Below are positions 33,129-44,684 of a stretch of DNA of 64,000 nucleotides, piece after piece. The position numbers and the translations under genes are program-made. The stretch's first letter is position 1; each line of letters opens with the position of its first letter. The notes beneath the pieces are model-generated. The model saw only the letters and a list, made by a program, of their open reading frames with translations. It was not told the origin of the DNA and did no database searches. Origin of the DNA: Prionace glauca (lineage: Eukaryota; Chordata; Chondrichthyes; Carcharhiniformes; Carcharhinidae); NCBI GenBank assembly GCA_037974335.1, contig CM075760.1, positions 36,775,609 to 36,839,608 on the forward strand, written 5' to 3'.

Positions 33129-36100
33129 TCATAATTTAAATAAATTAACAAAAGGACGTAACAGATATTTCACGCCGTTCTTTAACTCATCTCTAAATTT
33201 GCATTGGGTCCCTGCATAAATAAATGGATTTATGCAAGAACTCAAAAGTTGCAGCATTAGTCCACTTTCTTCAAGAATATAATTGGATTCGCTGATACTT
33301 GAACCTTCTAAATAAATAACGCTCGCAATTCGGACATAAAGGAAAGTTACAACAGCGAGCAAATACAATAGGATGAAACTGGCTGAGATGGCAAATAGTA
33401 AAATAATGGACTTTTTCCTTTTCTCCATCTCTGGATCATTCTGACTCTCTGCAATGTTCTGGGCTCGGAGTCTTCTGCGGGCTCGACTGGCTGCAACAAT
33501 ATGTTTGACAGTTAGAACATTGAGCATCAATATAAGGACAAATGGGAGACAAGGTATTAAAATGGCGTTTATGCTATCATATGCGATCCATCCGGATGAA
33601 GTATAAAATACTGATGTTAACTTGCAGTACCGGGGAATATTGTTAATGATAATGGATGGTTCACAAACAAAGAACAAGGGAATTTTTTTAGCACAGTGAA
33701 CAAAACAGACAGTTCCTATCACCAAAGCTGAAATTTTCTTTTTGCAGTATTTTGTTTTTAGCCTTTGGCAACAAATAGCTATAAATCGATCAAAGGTGAA
33801 AGCAACTGTTAACCAGACAGAAGAATCTCTAACACCATATATCAGCACAAGACTGAGAGCAAAGGCTGGAGTGATTGAGAGGAAACTGAATGGAAAATAA
33901 ACACCCAAAATGCGATTTATTATCACCGCCAGGATCATGACCAGGAGATCTGTCACTGCCATGGACATCAAGTAGTAGGTGATGCATCCGGAGAGACCAC
34001 ATCTTCCTCGTGACAGGATCACAATTACTGCCAGATTAGCTGTGAGCAGGAAACATATCTAGTGAGTATGCAATCGTGATAAAGGCGTGCTGAACAAACA
34101 TTTTTGAAACAAATTCAGATTGGACATCAGATGCAAACTAAAAGCAGAGCTGGCATTTCAGTTTTATGACCTATCGGTTTCATTGGAGAAAACGGATGCT
34201 ATTGTTTAATAAATGCACAATACTGCTCTGTCCTCCTAGGATGAATACCGTCTCGGTCCTACAGTAAACAAATAACTTCAGACTTTGTGACTCAGTTAAA
34301 TGAAATACAATAAATTATTTCTGCATTCACACATATAGGTTGGAATATTGAGGAAAAAAAGAAAACACAATAATAGAGCGACATGGAAATTGAGCAGAAA
34401 GGCATCAGAAAATGTTTCATGGAAATAGATACTAAATGCTTTCGATGCGATTTAGTCCTGGAAAACACTTGATTGAGCAGAAGCATTTTGGGACAAGAAG
34501 TACGTGACCAGGAACTCTTAAACTGTAATGATCAGAAGGTAAAACAGTAGTGGTTCACGAAAACAAGAAAAGCAACCAACATATTGTGCGGAGGGTGTGG
34601 AGAGTCTGCAGAAGGATCTAGATAGGCTGGGCGAATGGGCCAGGAACTGGCAAATGGAATTTAATGTTGGCAAGTGTGAGGTGGTCCACTTTGGTAGGAA
34701 TAATGGTAGGAAGGATTATTACTTACGTGGAGAAAAACTCCACGGTGCAGAGACACCTCGGGGTCCTTGTGCATGAGTCGCAAAAACACAGCTTGCAGGT
34801 GCAGCAGGTGGTCAGGAAGGCAAATGGGATGCTGGCCTTCATAGCGAGAGGGATTTAATATAAAAGTAGGGAGGTCTTGCTGCGGCTATATAGGCATTGG
34901 TGAGGCCGCAGCTGGAGTACTGTGTGCAGTTTTGGCCGCCGTACTTACGCAAGGATATTTTGGCCGTGGAGGGAGTGCAGAGGAGATTTACTAGGCTGAT
35001 GCCGGAGTTGAGGGGGTTGAGCTATGAGGAGAGGCTGAATAAACTAGGCTTGTACTCGTTAGAGTTTCGAAGAATGAGGGGAGATCTAATTGAGACGTAT
35101 AAGATGATGAATGGGATGGATAGGATAGAAGTGGAGAGACTCTTCCCGCTCAGAAAGGATAGTAGGACTAGGGGGCACAGCCTCAAGATAAAGGGGGGGG
35201 GGGGGGCGGTTTAGAACAGAGTTGAGGAGGAACTTCTTCACTCAAAGGGTGGTGAATCTCTGGAATTCTCTGCCCGTTGAGGTGGTGGAGGCTGCCTCGC
35301 TAAATATTTTTAAGACGTGGGTTGATGGGTTTTTGCTAAGAGAGGGGATTAAGGGTCATGGGGAGAGGGCGGAAATGTGGAACTGAGCCATGACAGATCA
35401 GCCATGATCTTGTTGCATGGCGGGGCAGGCTCGAGGGGCCAGATGGCCTACTCCTGCTCCTATTTCTTATGTTCTTATATCGGAAATACTAGTTGCAAGT
35501 AAGTTGGGCGTCTATCGCTTCAGAGTGAAACGGCATGGTTTTCAAAACGTATTTCACCTCTGAGATAATTATACATTGCGCAGGATTGCATATATTTTCT
35601 CAGCCGATAAACTGAGGAGCAAGAGATGATATGCCACACAGATTCAAGGGATTCAACTGTTCATATTCCAGCTCACTGTGAAGAAGCATTAATAAAATAA
35701 TGCAATAGCTTGTCTATAATATGTTACAAGTATAGTAACTGAGTGATGATTCATACAATGTAACATCGCTAGTTAAACATTAGAAATGCATCTGCAGCGT
35801 AGATATTGCGACACTTCCCCTCCAATAATCATATCACTGAACACAAGGACACAGAAAATGCATTATTTTATTTATGAAAATGAGATATGACAGCTGTGAA
35901 TGGGAGAAATTTTCCAACTTTGTTGTCACAGAAACATTATGTGTAGTCAAAGTATAAAACTGAAACCAGAAATTGGAATAAATTATGATAAAGGAAAGAA
36001 ATAGCACCGTTAAAAAGAAGCAAATCCAGCAATCATGCAAGTAAATAAAGAGCACAGAGCAAAGAAGCTTACAACACACGAACAGGCACTTCACCCCTCC

Positions 36101-37447
36101 AGGCCTGCACCAACCACGCTGTTTATCTGAACTAAAACCCCTGACCATATTCCTCTTTTCCAATCCATTCATGTGTTTGTCAAGACGCCCCTGAAAAATC
36201 ACTATCGTGTCTGCTTCCACTACCTCCTCCAGTAATGAGTTCCAGGCACCCACCACCCTCAGTATAAAAACTTACCTCGTACATCTCCTTTAAACCATTC
36301 TCCTCGCATCTTAAACCTATGCCCCCTAGTGATTGACTCTTAAACCCTAGGAAAAAGCTTTTGACGAACCGTTCCTTCCATCCTCCTCATAACCTTGTAA
36401 CGTCTATCAGATTTCCCCTCAACCTGCGTCGTTTCAGTGAGGATGTGGAGATGCTGGCGTTGGACTGGGGTAAACACAGTAAGAAGTCTCACAACACTAG
36501 GTTTCAGTGAGAACAGGCCAGCTTTCTCCAACCTCTCCTCATAGCTAATACCCTCCACATCAGGAAGCATCCTGGTAGGTATTTTCTTTACCCTCTTCAA
36601 AGCCTCAACATCCTTCTGCCGGTGTGGCGACCAGAAAGAGGCACTAGATTCCTAATGCAGCCTAATTAATGTTCCACAAAACTGCAATATGACTTGCGAA
36701 TTTTAAACTCAATGCCCCGGCTGATGAAGGCAAGCCTTCTTGACTACTTTCTCTCCCCGCGTTGCCATTTTCAGTAACCTGTATACCCTGCACACCCAAA
36801 TCCCTCTTTCTATCAATACTCTTAAAGGTTCTGCCATATACTTTATATTTTCCATCTGTATTAGACTTTCCAAAATCAATTACGTCACATTTGTCCGGAT
36901 TAAATTTGATCTGCCATTTCTCTGTGCAAGTCTCCAACCGATTTATTTCCTGCTGTACCCACTGGCGGTCATCACTGTTATCCGCAATTCCACCAACTTT
37001 TATGATGTCCACATACAGACGAATCAAGCAAGTTATATTATTCTCCAAATCATTTGCATATATTACAAACAGCAAAGGTCCCAGCACTAATTCCTGAGGA
37101 ACAGACTGAGTCACAACAGCTTTGGAACAAATTAGATTGATGAAAATGGAGCATTAAACAGAATATTTTTATTTCTTCAAATGCAAAGTCTATGTTGCAA
37201 AATGCGATAAAAAGGAAAGTTGTCACAATGAAATGAACAGTTCTTGCTGGATATGAATGCCAGTATGATAAAAAAACACACTCCCAGAGAACGAGGGCGG
37301 TGATGAGCTGAATTCAGAAAGCAATAGCAGCGATTGACAATGATTTCCGCACCGAACACTTCATGAAAGGTGCTCACCTGGAATCCCGATCACTGCAAGC
37401 ACGGGATAGTAAATGACAAAAACCAATCCTTTTGGTAATCCATGCAT
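33129..37447 (-). CDS. GPR139-like class A GPCR, gene 3 (two exons)
   Basis: A seven-helix receptor paralogue. Exon 1 is 37378-37447 (ATG at 37447-37445, donor GTGAGC). Exon 2 is 33129-34039 (acceptor CTGCTCACAG, TGA stop at 33131-33129). The spliced product is 326 aa. Landmarks: N25 (IPANL), D54 (AVTDLL), D107-R108-F109, loop-3 RARRRLRAQ, TM7 SSCINPFIYAG with NPxxY, helix 8 FRDELKNG. Position 83, a Cys in the other three, is Phe here (TPAFA), so the usual TM3-to-loop-2 disulphide cannot form, although the loop-2 Cys (RYCKL) is kept. The frame is intact. The 3.3-kb intron has taken two LINE insertions, one in each orientation. Its exon 1 starts MHGLPKGLVF, nearly the same as gene 2. Confidence 0.88.
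34583..35478 (+). mobile_element. CR1-clade LINE family B, copy B2, in receptor gene 3 intron
   Basis: A 5'-truncated B copy beginning after RT motif C (NCAEGVESLQ-like region) and running to the GGGGCAGGCTCGAGGGGC 3' UTR and a short TTCTTAT tail. It is closely similar to B1 but broken by a small deletion near 34740, a stop near 34858 and a frameshift near 34893. The G-run near 35190 is longer (about 14 G) than in B1 (10 G). It lies antisense to the receptor. Confidence 0.88.
36045..37112 (-). mobile_element. Old CR1-type LINE relic in receptor gene 3 intron
   Basis: Minus-strand RT C-terminal half. Motif B survives as SVPQELVLGPLLFVIYANDLE, motif C is degraded to YVDIIKVGG (catalytic Asp pair lost), then LETCTEKWQIKFNPDKCDV, TRMLPDVEGISYEERLEKAG and a VVGAWNSLLEEVV-like end near 36250, with 3' UTR to about 36045. 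Several frame breaks occur. It carries a short insertion at 36442-36500, so that insertion is younger. Confidence 0.75.
36442..36500 (+). repeat. 59-bp retro-insertion with 11-bp target duplication
   Basis: The old LINE is interrupted by GATGTGGAGATGCTGGCGTT and 39 further bases ending ACAACACTAG. GTTTCAGTGAG flanks it exactly on both sides (36431-36441 and 36501-36511). Removing the insert and one flank restores the expected LINE order, so the target duplication is clear. The sequence resembles one end of a dispersed shark repeat, another piece of which may lie at 42816-42900. Confidence 0.85.
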
Positions 37448-38585
37448 TTCTGTCAGCAGCTGCGTATTTATTCTGCTCGACAATTAGCGATTGACAAGTA
37501 TATAACCCAAGTCAGGCTCCAGGGAGTTTATTTGATCTTTTGCAATCAATACACTAATTGAAATAAACAACTTGAAGCTGGGCCTACTTGGAAAATCTTT
37601 ATGTTTTGATGAAGTGGAAAAAAGACTTTTCAAGATCCCTGACACAATTCTGAAGTAAAATCCCCAGAAAGTACAGTATGAGAACTGTAACATTCACCAA
37701 CATGCAAGCGAAATAGAAAATGGCATCGGGATGATTCTCACGTGAGGAAGTTTCAGTATCAGATGTAACTGAGCAGAACTGTTCTGGTCCAAAAGTAAAA
37801 ATTAGCCAATGTCTCTCTCCACATTTTTATTCCCTCTGTGCGATCACCGTTCCAGTGCATTAGATCTACCTGAAACGTTACGTGTCAATAAGTCCAGTTC
37901 GTTATTGCCTCTTCCATTGCATTTTAGTCGATCTCACTTTCATGTTATTCAAAATGAACTGGTCAAGATTATGTTCATCAGATCCATTTTCGGAATTGCA
38001 CATGATTTAGGCATTTTCAGTTCAGTGCTTTTGCATTCAGTGTGGCAGGCCCCGTTCAGTGCCTTTACTTTCAGTAAAATCTCGTCCAGTTCAGCACAGT
38101 TATATGTTGCCATAAAGGATCAGGCCAGAACATTGGCAGTCATTAATTGCAGCTTCATCCCAGCAAGATTGTACAAAACTCTGGCGTCGCCCACTTCAGC
38201 ACAATTAACTTTAACGCAATAAGTCAGTCCAAATACTGACAATATCAACGTATCCAGTTTCTGCTTAGATACCTGAAATTTTCACGATCACTTTTACTGT
38301 CGAATGTCGAGCTTGAACAAGCTTAAAGAATGGTGAACTTGTTTTTGGAACACCCATGCATACCCTACCATCACGCAGCCCCAACCTATTCCCTGCCCTT
38401 TATAATTGTGGCAAAGCGAACCAGGAAACCAGTTCAGTGATTTTCGGCTGAGCATTGACGAGTCCGCTGAATTCAATGTATTTAGAGACAACAGGTGCAA
38501 TTTCAGTTCAGCGTGTTTTCACTCAGTTTGCACGGATCAAGCTCAGAACTGTTTCAGTTGGAATGCCATGCCAGAAATCAGCCTG
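37448..38585. other. TTCAGT-rich stretch upstream of receptor gene 3
   Basis: From about 37850 to 38580 the + strand is rich in TTCAGT, CCAGTTCAG and TTTCAGTTCAG-type words at irregular spacing, such as TTTTCAGTTCAGTGCTTTT near 38015. It looks like a decayed short-unit satellite. No coding capacity is recognised. The receptor gene 3 promoter should lie at its left edge. Confidence 0.5.
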
Positions 38586-38835
38586 TTAAATCTTCGCTGT
38601 GCTCCCTCTCGAGGATTAGACAGAATAGATCCAGAAAGAATTTTCCCGATGATGGGAGAGTCCTGAACGAAGACTGGCAGTTTGAGGGTAAGGTTTAAAC
38701 CTTTTGGGAATGAGCTGAGCAGAGATTTCTTCACCCAGAGAGTAGCGAAGTCATGGAATTCACTACCACAGGAAAGTCGCTGAGGCCAAAACGTTGTGTG
38801 TTTTCAAGAAGAAACTAGATGTCGCTCTTCCTTCT
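38586..38835 (+). mobile_element. CR1-type LINE 3' fragment
   Basis: Plus-strand order RQNRSRKNFP-like, then EISSPREX-type sequence and GATTTCTTCACCCAGAGAGT with TGGAATTCACTACCACAGG, the standard CR1 ORF2 end (FFTQRVVxxWNSLP). It is diverged, with no tail preserved. Confidence 0.65.
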
Positions 38836-39329
38836 CGAGAATTTTTGCCCAGTGATTCCTAAGTTTAGAATCAGATGATGCAGAAAATTCTCCAAATGTC
38901 AGTTAATGTTGGTGGCAAATCCTGAAATCCGAATGGCTTAGAAATTCAAAGCATTTGGAGATGGGCATGATAATCAGTACATTATGGATACACGGCGATA
39001 GCACGACTCGAAACAAATTCGGCCTCCTGGAGGAGAAATTAAACTAGTTCCACAAACCTGCCTCTTGCCCACATCAATCTATATCGACATTGCTTCTGCT
39101 GCCTCCTCCTGTTGAAATGAGCAATGGTATTGCACTTTTATTTTGTTTATTTGAACAACAAAATGTATTCCATGATCTTTAAAACAAATTAACGTTTGGC
39201 AGTGGTGTGATTCGATCACACTCTCCCACAGTTATTTGCCATGCTGAATTTAGTAACATAAACTTGTCATCAGCGCTGCCAGAGGAAGCAATTGACGTCA
39301 TATCTGGTGCCGCCAGGAAACAGAATAAA

Positions 39330-39425
39330 TGGAGTAAGACAAAGTCATAAATCCCATTCAGCCTGCTCCACCATTTAATAAGATCAGGGCAAATACAGTC
39401 ACCATAGTCCCAGATGAACATAAAT
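39330..39425 (-). mobile_element. Family B-like LINE 3' end fragment
   Basis: The minus strand has CTGATCTTATTAAATGGTGG, AGCAGGCTGAATGGGATTTA and a TTACTCC segment, the 3' UTR signature of family B in diverged form. Nothing else is recognised between 38836 and 39329. Confidence 0.6.
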
Positions 39426-39535
39426 TGTTATTTATTCATCAGATAATAAAAGAATAACAGTGTGATATTGGAAATCTGAAATAAAAACAGGAAATGCTGG
39501 ATCAATTCAACAAGTCTGGAGAAAAACAGAGTTAA

Positions 39536-39718
39536 CAGAGTCGGTGGTGGAGGCGAACTCGCTGGGGTCTTTTAAAACTCTTCTGGATGAGTATATGGGG
39601 TTTAATGGGATTGGGGGTTATAGATAGGTCTATAGATTGGTGGGGTTGATACGATCGGCGCAACTCGAGGGCCGAAGGGCCTGTTTGTGCTGTAATGTTC
39701 TATGTTCTATGTTCTAAC
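39536..39718 (+). mobile_element. CR1-type LINE 3' end (family C/A-like tail)
   Basis: Starts in the ORF2 end (GTGGAGGCGAACTCGCTGGG, TTTAAAACTCTTCTGGATG) and runs to CGAGGGCCGAAGGGCCTGTT, TGTGCTG and a TGTTCTA repeat tail. It is 5' truncated to about 180 bp. From 39719 to 40392 I see nothing. Confidence 0.75.
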
Positions 39719-40392
39719 ATTTCAGATCTAAACCATCATCCTCCAGGGATATTCACCTCATTTGTGTAGCTTCAGATTAAGATGCAAAAAAGTAAACGGA
39801 AACAGTTTAGAAGTTGAGGACATTCTTATTGAGCAGCTGAGAATGCTCGAGGGGCCAATTGGCCCCCTTATGACCTTATTTCCCATATTCTAATCAGTGC
39901 GGTTAAGGCAATGGTTATGGTGATGTGAATGAGTCAGTGGTGGCTGGACGATCTTATAATTTCGGGTTCTAGTATCTGTGGTGATTCGGCCTCTGCCAAA
40001 TTTCCAACTGCTTTGCTCTTTGAGGCGGGCTTGTTTCTCCTGACGCCTCTCCCACTCTCTGTGTTTGCCAAAGTGACTCAGCTCACCGATGTGAATAAGG
40101 TCATTTTGCCAACACAATCCTGATTCACATTAGTTCAGAAACTCATGTCAAAATGTTTCCGACAAAAATAATTAAGGCGAAAGATGTAAGAGGAGTTTGT
40201 TATGCTTAGAAGGAGCTGCGACAAAGAAGCAGAATATATGAATGACGTTAGTGATGATTGACAGGAATGCATTGTAACCTTGCCGATTTTGTCGACCTTT
40301 TATACTTTGAAATCAGAATAACGAGATGCCATTTGGAAATGCACATTTGCTATCTGCCTATTTTAGGACTTGAAGTAGGGTGGTTGCACCGT

Positions 40393-40465
40393 GCCCGACT
40401 AGCTCAGTCGGTAGAGTATGAGACTCTTAATCTCAGGGTCGTGGGTTCGAGCCCCACGTTGGGCG
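40393..40465 (+). tRNA. tRNA-Lys-CTT: tRNA-Lys (CTT)
   Basis: A full cloverleaf: acceptor GCCCGAC paired with GTTGGGC, A-box TAGCTCAGTCGGTAGAGT, anticodon loop ACTCTTAAT (anticodon CTT), T arm GTGGGTTCGAGCCCCAC. It differs from the common vertebrate Lys-CTT at one D-stem base (GTATG for GCATG). A short T-run lies about 15 bp beyond the end. Probably functional. Confidence 0.93.
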
Positions 40466-40895
40466 CTATTATTCTCAAACTTTATTGGGAGAACTCCATT
40501 TCTCCAGAATGTCACCGCTTAAAATGGGTCGTTCTCAGTCTTGCTTTGTTAATATCTTAATCACTATTTTCTGAATGAAAGGCGCCTCCACTCCTTTGGC
40601 AGTCGGACAGTTTTGTGCTTAATTCAGTGGAAAGGATTTTTTTAATCATTTAGCGCCAGATTTGAACCCAAATCTTGAAATTGTGTGAGTGGAAAAAATA
40701 AAATCTTCTCTATTATTAGCCTGATTTTACCTCGTGTCATCATCTCTATTGTCAGAATTTTGCAACCTATCACTGTCCTTTTACTGTTCTTGATAATCTG
40801 AACATGACATTTTCAACTCAACGCAAAATAGCATATTGCCTTTCTAGTACAGACAATTAATTAAATAATAGTTTTTGCAAAACAACAAGTTTTTA

Positions 40896-40967
40896 TTCCC
40901 TGACCGGGAATCGATCACAGGCCGCAGAGATAAAAACACGGAACTCAAACCACTAGGTCACTAAGGA
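40896..40967 (-). pseudogene. tRNA-Glu pseudogene
   Basis: The minus strand keeps CTAGTGGTTT (D arm) and GATCGATTCCCGGTCAGGGAA (T arm and acceptor 3' side) of tRNA-Glu. The anticodon arm is destroyed (T-run where the anticodon should be), and the acceptor 5' side is mutated. It heads the duplicated block shared with 47389-48180. Confidence 0.75.
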
Positions 40968-41720
40968 AGTTACTACAGCTGCTTTCAAAAATCTAATTGA
41001 TGTATTAAACATTTGCCTTTCATTTTTCATTTCAGACATTGTTTTACACCAGAAACAAGATTCCGTTTCAAATTGTCATTTTATAGCATGAGAAAAATTG
41101 ACTTCTTAACCAATGAAAACATGGATGTCGATAACTAGAACATGAAATTACCAGTGAGATCAAATAAGATACTGATGTACAACTTCCAATTTCCAAGCCT
41201 CAGCGACTTCATCACTGCAACTCATGTGAAAGTTCGCGGCAACACAAGGCAGACATCCGTCACTGAAAGGAATTGACACAGATCCTATTTTAAACACTTT
41301 CATGTCACATTTCTTTCTGTTTCTGTTGCTGCCTCTGCTCCAGCTGCCTCTGACCGTCCAGCTCCCAGGATCAATTAGCTGGTATCACCGAGTTCTAGTT
41401 TCATCTGCCAATGACACAGAGAATTAGTGAACCCAAGCATTACCTGGACAGGAGGATCAAGGAGTGTGGGACATAAGGTATTGGGAAGAAGTGGAGTTTA
41501 CAGATGACAGGGTAAAGAAATACCACTACCTCATCTTCCAGATTCCCCCAGATACCGATTAAAGGAATTTGTACAATGTCAATTATCCACAGTCACATTT
41601 CCCTTCCAATCTTGAGCATAGATTTAAATTTTGTCATCTTTGAAGGCTTGCTGCTGTTGCTCAGGGTATTGCCGAAACCTCATTTGGAATACTGTGTGCA
41701 ATTTTGGGGTTCCACATTGA
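40896..41720. repeat. Duplicated block with Glu-type tRNA, copy 1
   Basis: Besides the tRNA copy, matching words include AATTGTCATTTTATA, CATGAAATTACCAGTGAG, TTTCTTTCTGTTTCTGT, CCAGCTCCCAGGATCAATTAG and CTCATTTGGAATACTGTGTG. They occur in the same order and spacing in 47389-48180. The two copies are roughly 70% similar by eye, so this is an old duplication. A CR1 C-terminal scrap (near 41680) is shared, so that insertion predates the duplication. Confidence 0.75.
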
Positions 41721-41764
41721 TGATAGGATAGACTTCCATTGGAGACGTTACAGCAAAGGTTCTT

Positions 41765-42815
41765 GATGTCAGAGGCTGCCACTCTCACCACTCCTCACGA
41801 ATTCAGCACTTTCGTCCATGTTTGAACCAAGGCTGTAATGAGATCGGGAGCTGAGTGGCCCTGGCGAGACATAAACTGGGAGTCACTGAGCAGGTTATTG
41901 CTGAGCAGCTGCTGCTGCATAGCACTGTTGATGACCCTTCCATCACTTTAGTCAGATATAGAGTAGACTGGTTGAGCGGTAATTGGCTGGGTTGGATTTG
42001 TCCTGCTTTTTTTGTGTACAAGACCTAACTCGTCACATTTCCACATCATTGGGTAGATGCTAATGTGGCAACTGTACTGGAAGAGCTTGGCTCGGGTAGT
42101 GGCAAGTTCTGGAGCAAAAGCCTGAAATACTATTGCAGGAATGCTATCAAGGCCCATTGCCTTTACAGTATCCAGTGTCTCCAACTATATCTTAATACCA
42201 TGTGGTGTGAATCAAATTGGTTGGAGACTGCGATCTGAGACCCTGGGAACCAGTGGAGGAGGCCGAGATGGTTCATCCACTCACCACATCTGGCTGAAGA
42301 ATGCTGCAGAGACTTCAGCTTTATTTTTTTAAATTAATTTGCTGGGCTCCTCCATCATTTAAGATGGGGGCATTTGTAGAGTATCCTCCTCCAGTGAGTT
42401 GTTTAATTGACCACCACCATTCTGGCCTGGATGTGGATGGATTGTAGATCTTAGATCTCATCTGTTGATAGTGGGATCACTTAGCTCTATGCATCACTTG
42501 TTGTTTTTGCTGTTTGGCATGCAAATAGTCTTATCTGATAGCTTCCCCAGGTTGACACCTCATTTGTAGTATGTCTAATGCTACTGTTGGCATCCCCTCC
42601 TGCACCCATGGAACCAGGGTTGATTCCCTGGCTTGATGGTAATGGTGGAGTGGGGGATATTTCGCGCCATGAGGTTGCAGATTTGCTGGAGTACAGTTCA
42701 ACTTTGTTGATGGCCCACAAAGCCTGATGAAGGTCCAGTCTTGTGTTGTTAGATCTGTCGGAAGTCTAACCAATTGAGCACAATGTTAGTGCCACACAAC
42801 ACTGTTTGCTATGTT
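41765..42815 (-). mobile_element. EN-RT LINE family G, copy G1 (internal fragment)
   Basis: On the minus strand RT landmarks are visible: LDTVKAMGLDSIPAIVFQAF, APELATTRAKLFQYSCH, then LVHKKSRTNPTQ and VMEGSSTVL-like sequence. Upstream lie linker segments (GPSTKLNCTPANL, QARESTLVPWVQEG). This is a non-LTR RT distinct from CR1. It has frame breaks and both ends are missing. It aligns in order with copy G2 at 51850-53760. Confidence 0.75.
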
Positions 42816-42900
42816 GTATTAAGAAGCCCCACAACACCGGGTTAAAGTTCAACAAGTTTATTTGGTAGCAAAAGCCACTACCTTTCAGGTGAGTCCTCAA
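42816..42900 (+). repeat. Dispersed repeat fragment
   Basis: CCCCACAACACCGGGTTAAA, then AGTTTATTTGGTAGCAAAAG, resembles a very common shark repeat end (from memory). The 59-bp insertion at 36442-36500 looks like a neighbouring part of the same repeat. From 42901 to 43304 I see nothing I can name. Confidence 0.5.
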
Positions 42901-43304
42901 CTGACGAAGAGAAGAACAATATAACCTCAAACTCAGACCAAATTGTTCTCACTGTTATGTGTTCTGTTAGGGTCAACACTCCTGACACCCTCCGCAGTGT
43001 GTACACACGAAGTCCATTTTTCTGCAGCGGATTGATATCAATGAGTGAAGTGCTCGGCCATTTTAGGGCGAGTGAAGAGATACAGCATGATGTTTCTGCT
43101 CCCGCATTTGTTCCTTCAATCAAATATTCCTCAATACAGAAATGCGCCCCGATAATGAACTTAATCCTTCTGCCCTCTCCTGCTGGCAAAATCGCTACAA
43201 TATACAACATTAAAACCTGTTCCATTCTGGACCCAATTCCAACAATTCCGTTATCTACAACAACGACCTCTTGTCCTAGACTGTTCTAGAAAGGGGAACA
43301 TTTG

Positions 43305-43516
43305 GTTAACACTGACTTTACCAATCCAGTTGAGTATTTTATATGCCTCAATCAACACGCCCCCCCCCCCGCCGCTCCCCGCCACCACCTCATTCTCCTG
43401 TACTCCAGAGAGTATGAACCCAAGTTACTAAACCGCTCTTTATATGACAGCCCATTCAAGATACTGATGAGAACACACGTGGAATACCGTAACCAGTTTT
43501 GGGCCTCCTTTTTTCC
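43305..43516. mobile_element. Two small CR1 scraps in opposite orientation
   Basis: 43305-43470 read on the minus strand gives LSYKERFSNLGSYSLEYRRM, a CR1 C-terminal segment. Immediately after, 43475-43516 on the plus strand gives RTHVEYRNQFWAS, a degraded [14 protein letters not shown] block. A C-run lies at 43359. Together they suggest an inverted junction in an old LINE. Confidence 0.55.
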
Positions 43517-43791
43517 TGTATTCCTGTTATTTTCCTGTACTTCCGGTTCTCGGGGCTTCTTAGAGTGTAGTTTACTTCCGTACCAGAAGTTAGGCCAGGG
43601 GATAGTCGTTAAGGGGGAGCGGGGGGTATAAAAAAGGGGTAGCAGCATAGAGCGGGCAGCGTCGGGAGCGGGCAGCAGAGTGAGTGGGAACAGAGTGAGA
43701 AGGGCTTTGGCTCGCTGGGCTGAGGGGAGAGCAGGCTTAGAGAAGGTGAGTGACAGATTTCTACCTTTGGGAGATTACAGGAGGTTGGGAC

Positions 43792-44683
43792 ATGGCAGGG
43801 AATATAGGTAGGAACGTAAGTTGTATCAGGTGCCACATGTGGGAGTTCATGGTGTGTCACGTGTCCCCAAAGTCCACATCTGCAGTAAATGTTTGGAACT
43901 GCAGCGCTTGAGGGCCCGGATCAGGCAACTCGAGGGGCGGCTGGAGGACGCTTTTCTAGTAAGGGAGAACGAGGCGATAATGGCTGGGAACCATGAGAAG
44001 GAGGAGGTCTCAAGGGCTGAAGAGAAGGGAGGATGGACGACTGTGAGGAGGGGAAAGAGGAAGAAGAAGAGCAGTCAGGGTCCCCCAGCCTCCCCAGAGG
44101 CCTCCCAAGGTTCGTCGACAGGGGCACAGAAAGATAGGCAGGAGGGGGAGACTAACTTAGAGGGACAGAAGGGGACCGGTAAGGTGATAGTGGTAGGGGA
44201 CGGGAGGGTCAGAGGTATAGATAGAAGGTTCTGTGGACAGAGGCGTGATTCCAGGATGGTGGTCTGCTTCCCTGGAGCAGGGGTAAAGGACGTATCGGAC
44301 AGGGTAGAGGGAATTTTGAAAGGGGAGGGGGCACAGGCTGAGGTCATAGTACATGTAGGGGAGGGGACATAGGAAGTAGGAGTAGGGTAGAGGTACGTAG
44401 GCAATTTAAGGAGTTGGGGGCCAAACTAAAGAGTAGGACCTCCAGGGTGGCACTCTCTGGGTTGCTGCCCAGTATCAGCAGGGCAGAGAATGAAGAGATC
44501 ATGCAGCTGAATGCATGGTTGAGGGATTGGTGTAGGGTAGAGGGCTTTACTTTTGTGGATCACTGGGAGGTGTTTAAGAGAGAAGGGCAATTGTACAGGA
44601 AGGGTGGGGAGAATTTGAATGGGAGGGGAACTAATGTCTTAGCGGGGAGGTTAGCTGGGGTGTTTACGAAGGGTTTAAACTAA
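43792..44683 (+). pseudogene. LINE ORF1 with Cys-rich N-terminus and esterase-like domain (A4)
   Basis: It starts at MAGNIGRNVSCIRCHMWEF (Cys/His-rich, zinc-binding-like). After a frameshift near 43868 it continues VHICSKCLELQRLRARIRQL (coiled coil), then a basic KRKKKS stretch and an SGNH/GDSL-esterase-like domain: IVVGDGRVRGID (the nucleophile position reads GDG, where active members have GDS), and VIVHVG. A second frameshift near 44366 leads to LKSRTSRVALSGLLPS and a TAA after VFTKGLN. CR1 ORF1 proteins with PHD-like and esterase domains are known; the Ser-to-Gly change and two frameshifts make this one inactive. Confidence 0.75.
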
Positions 44684-44684
44684 T

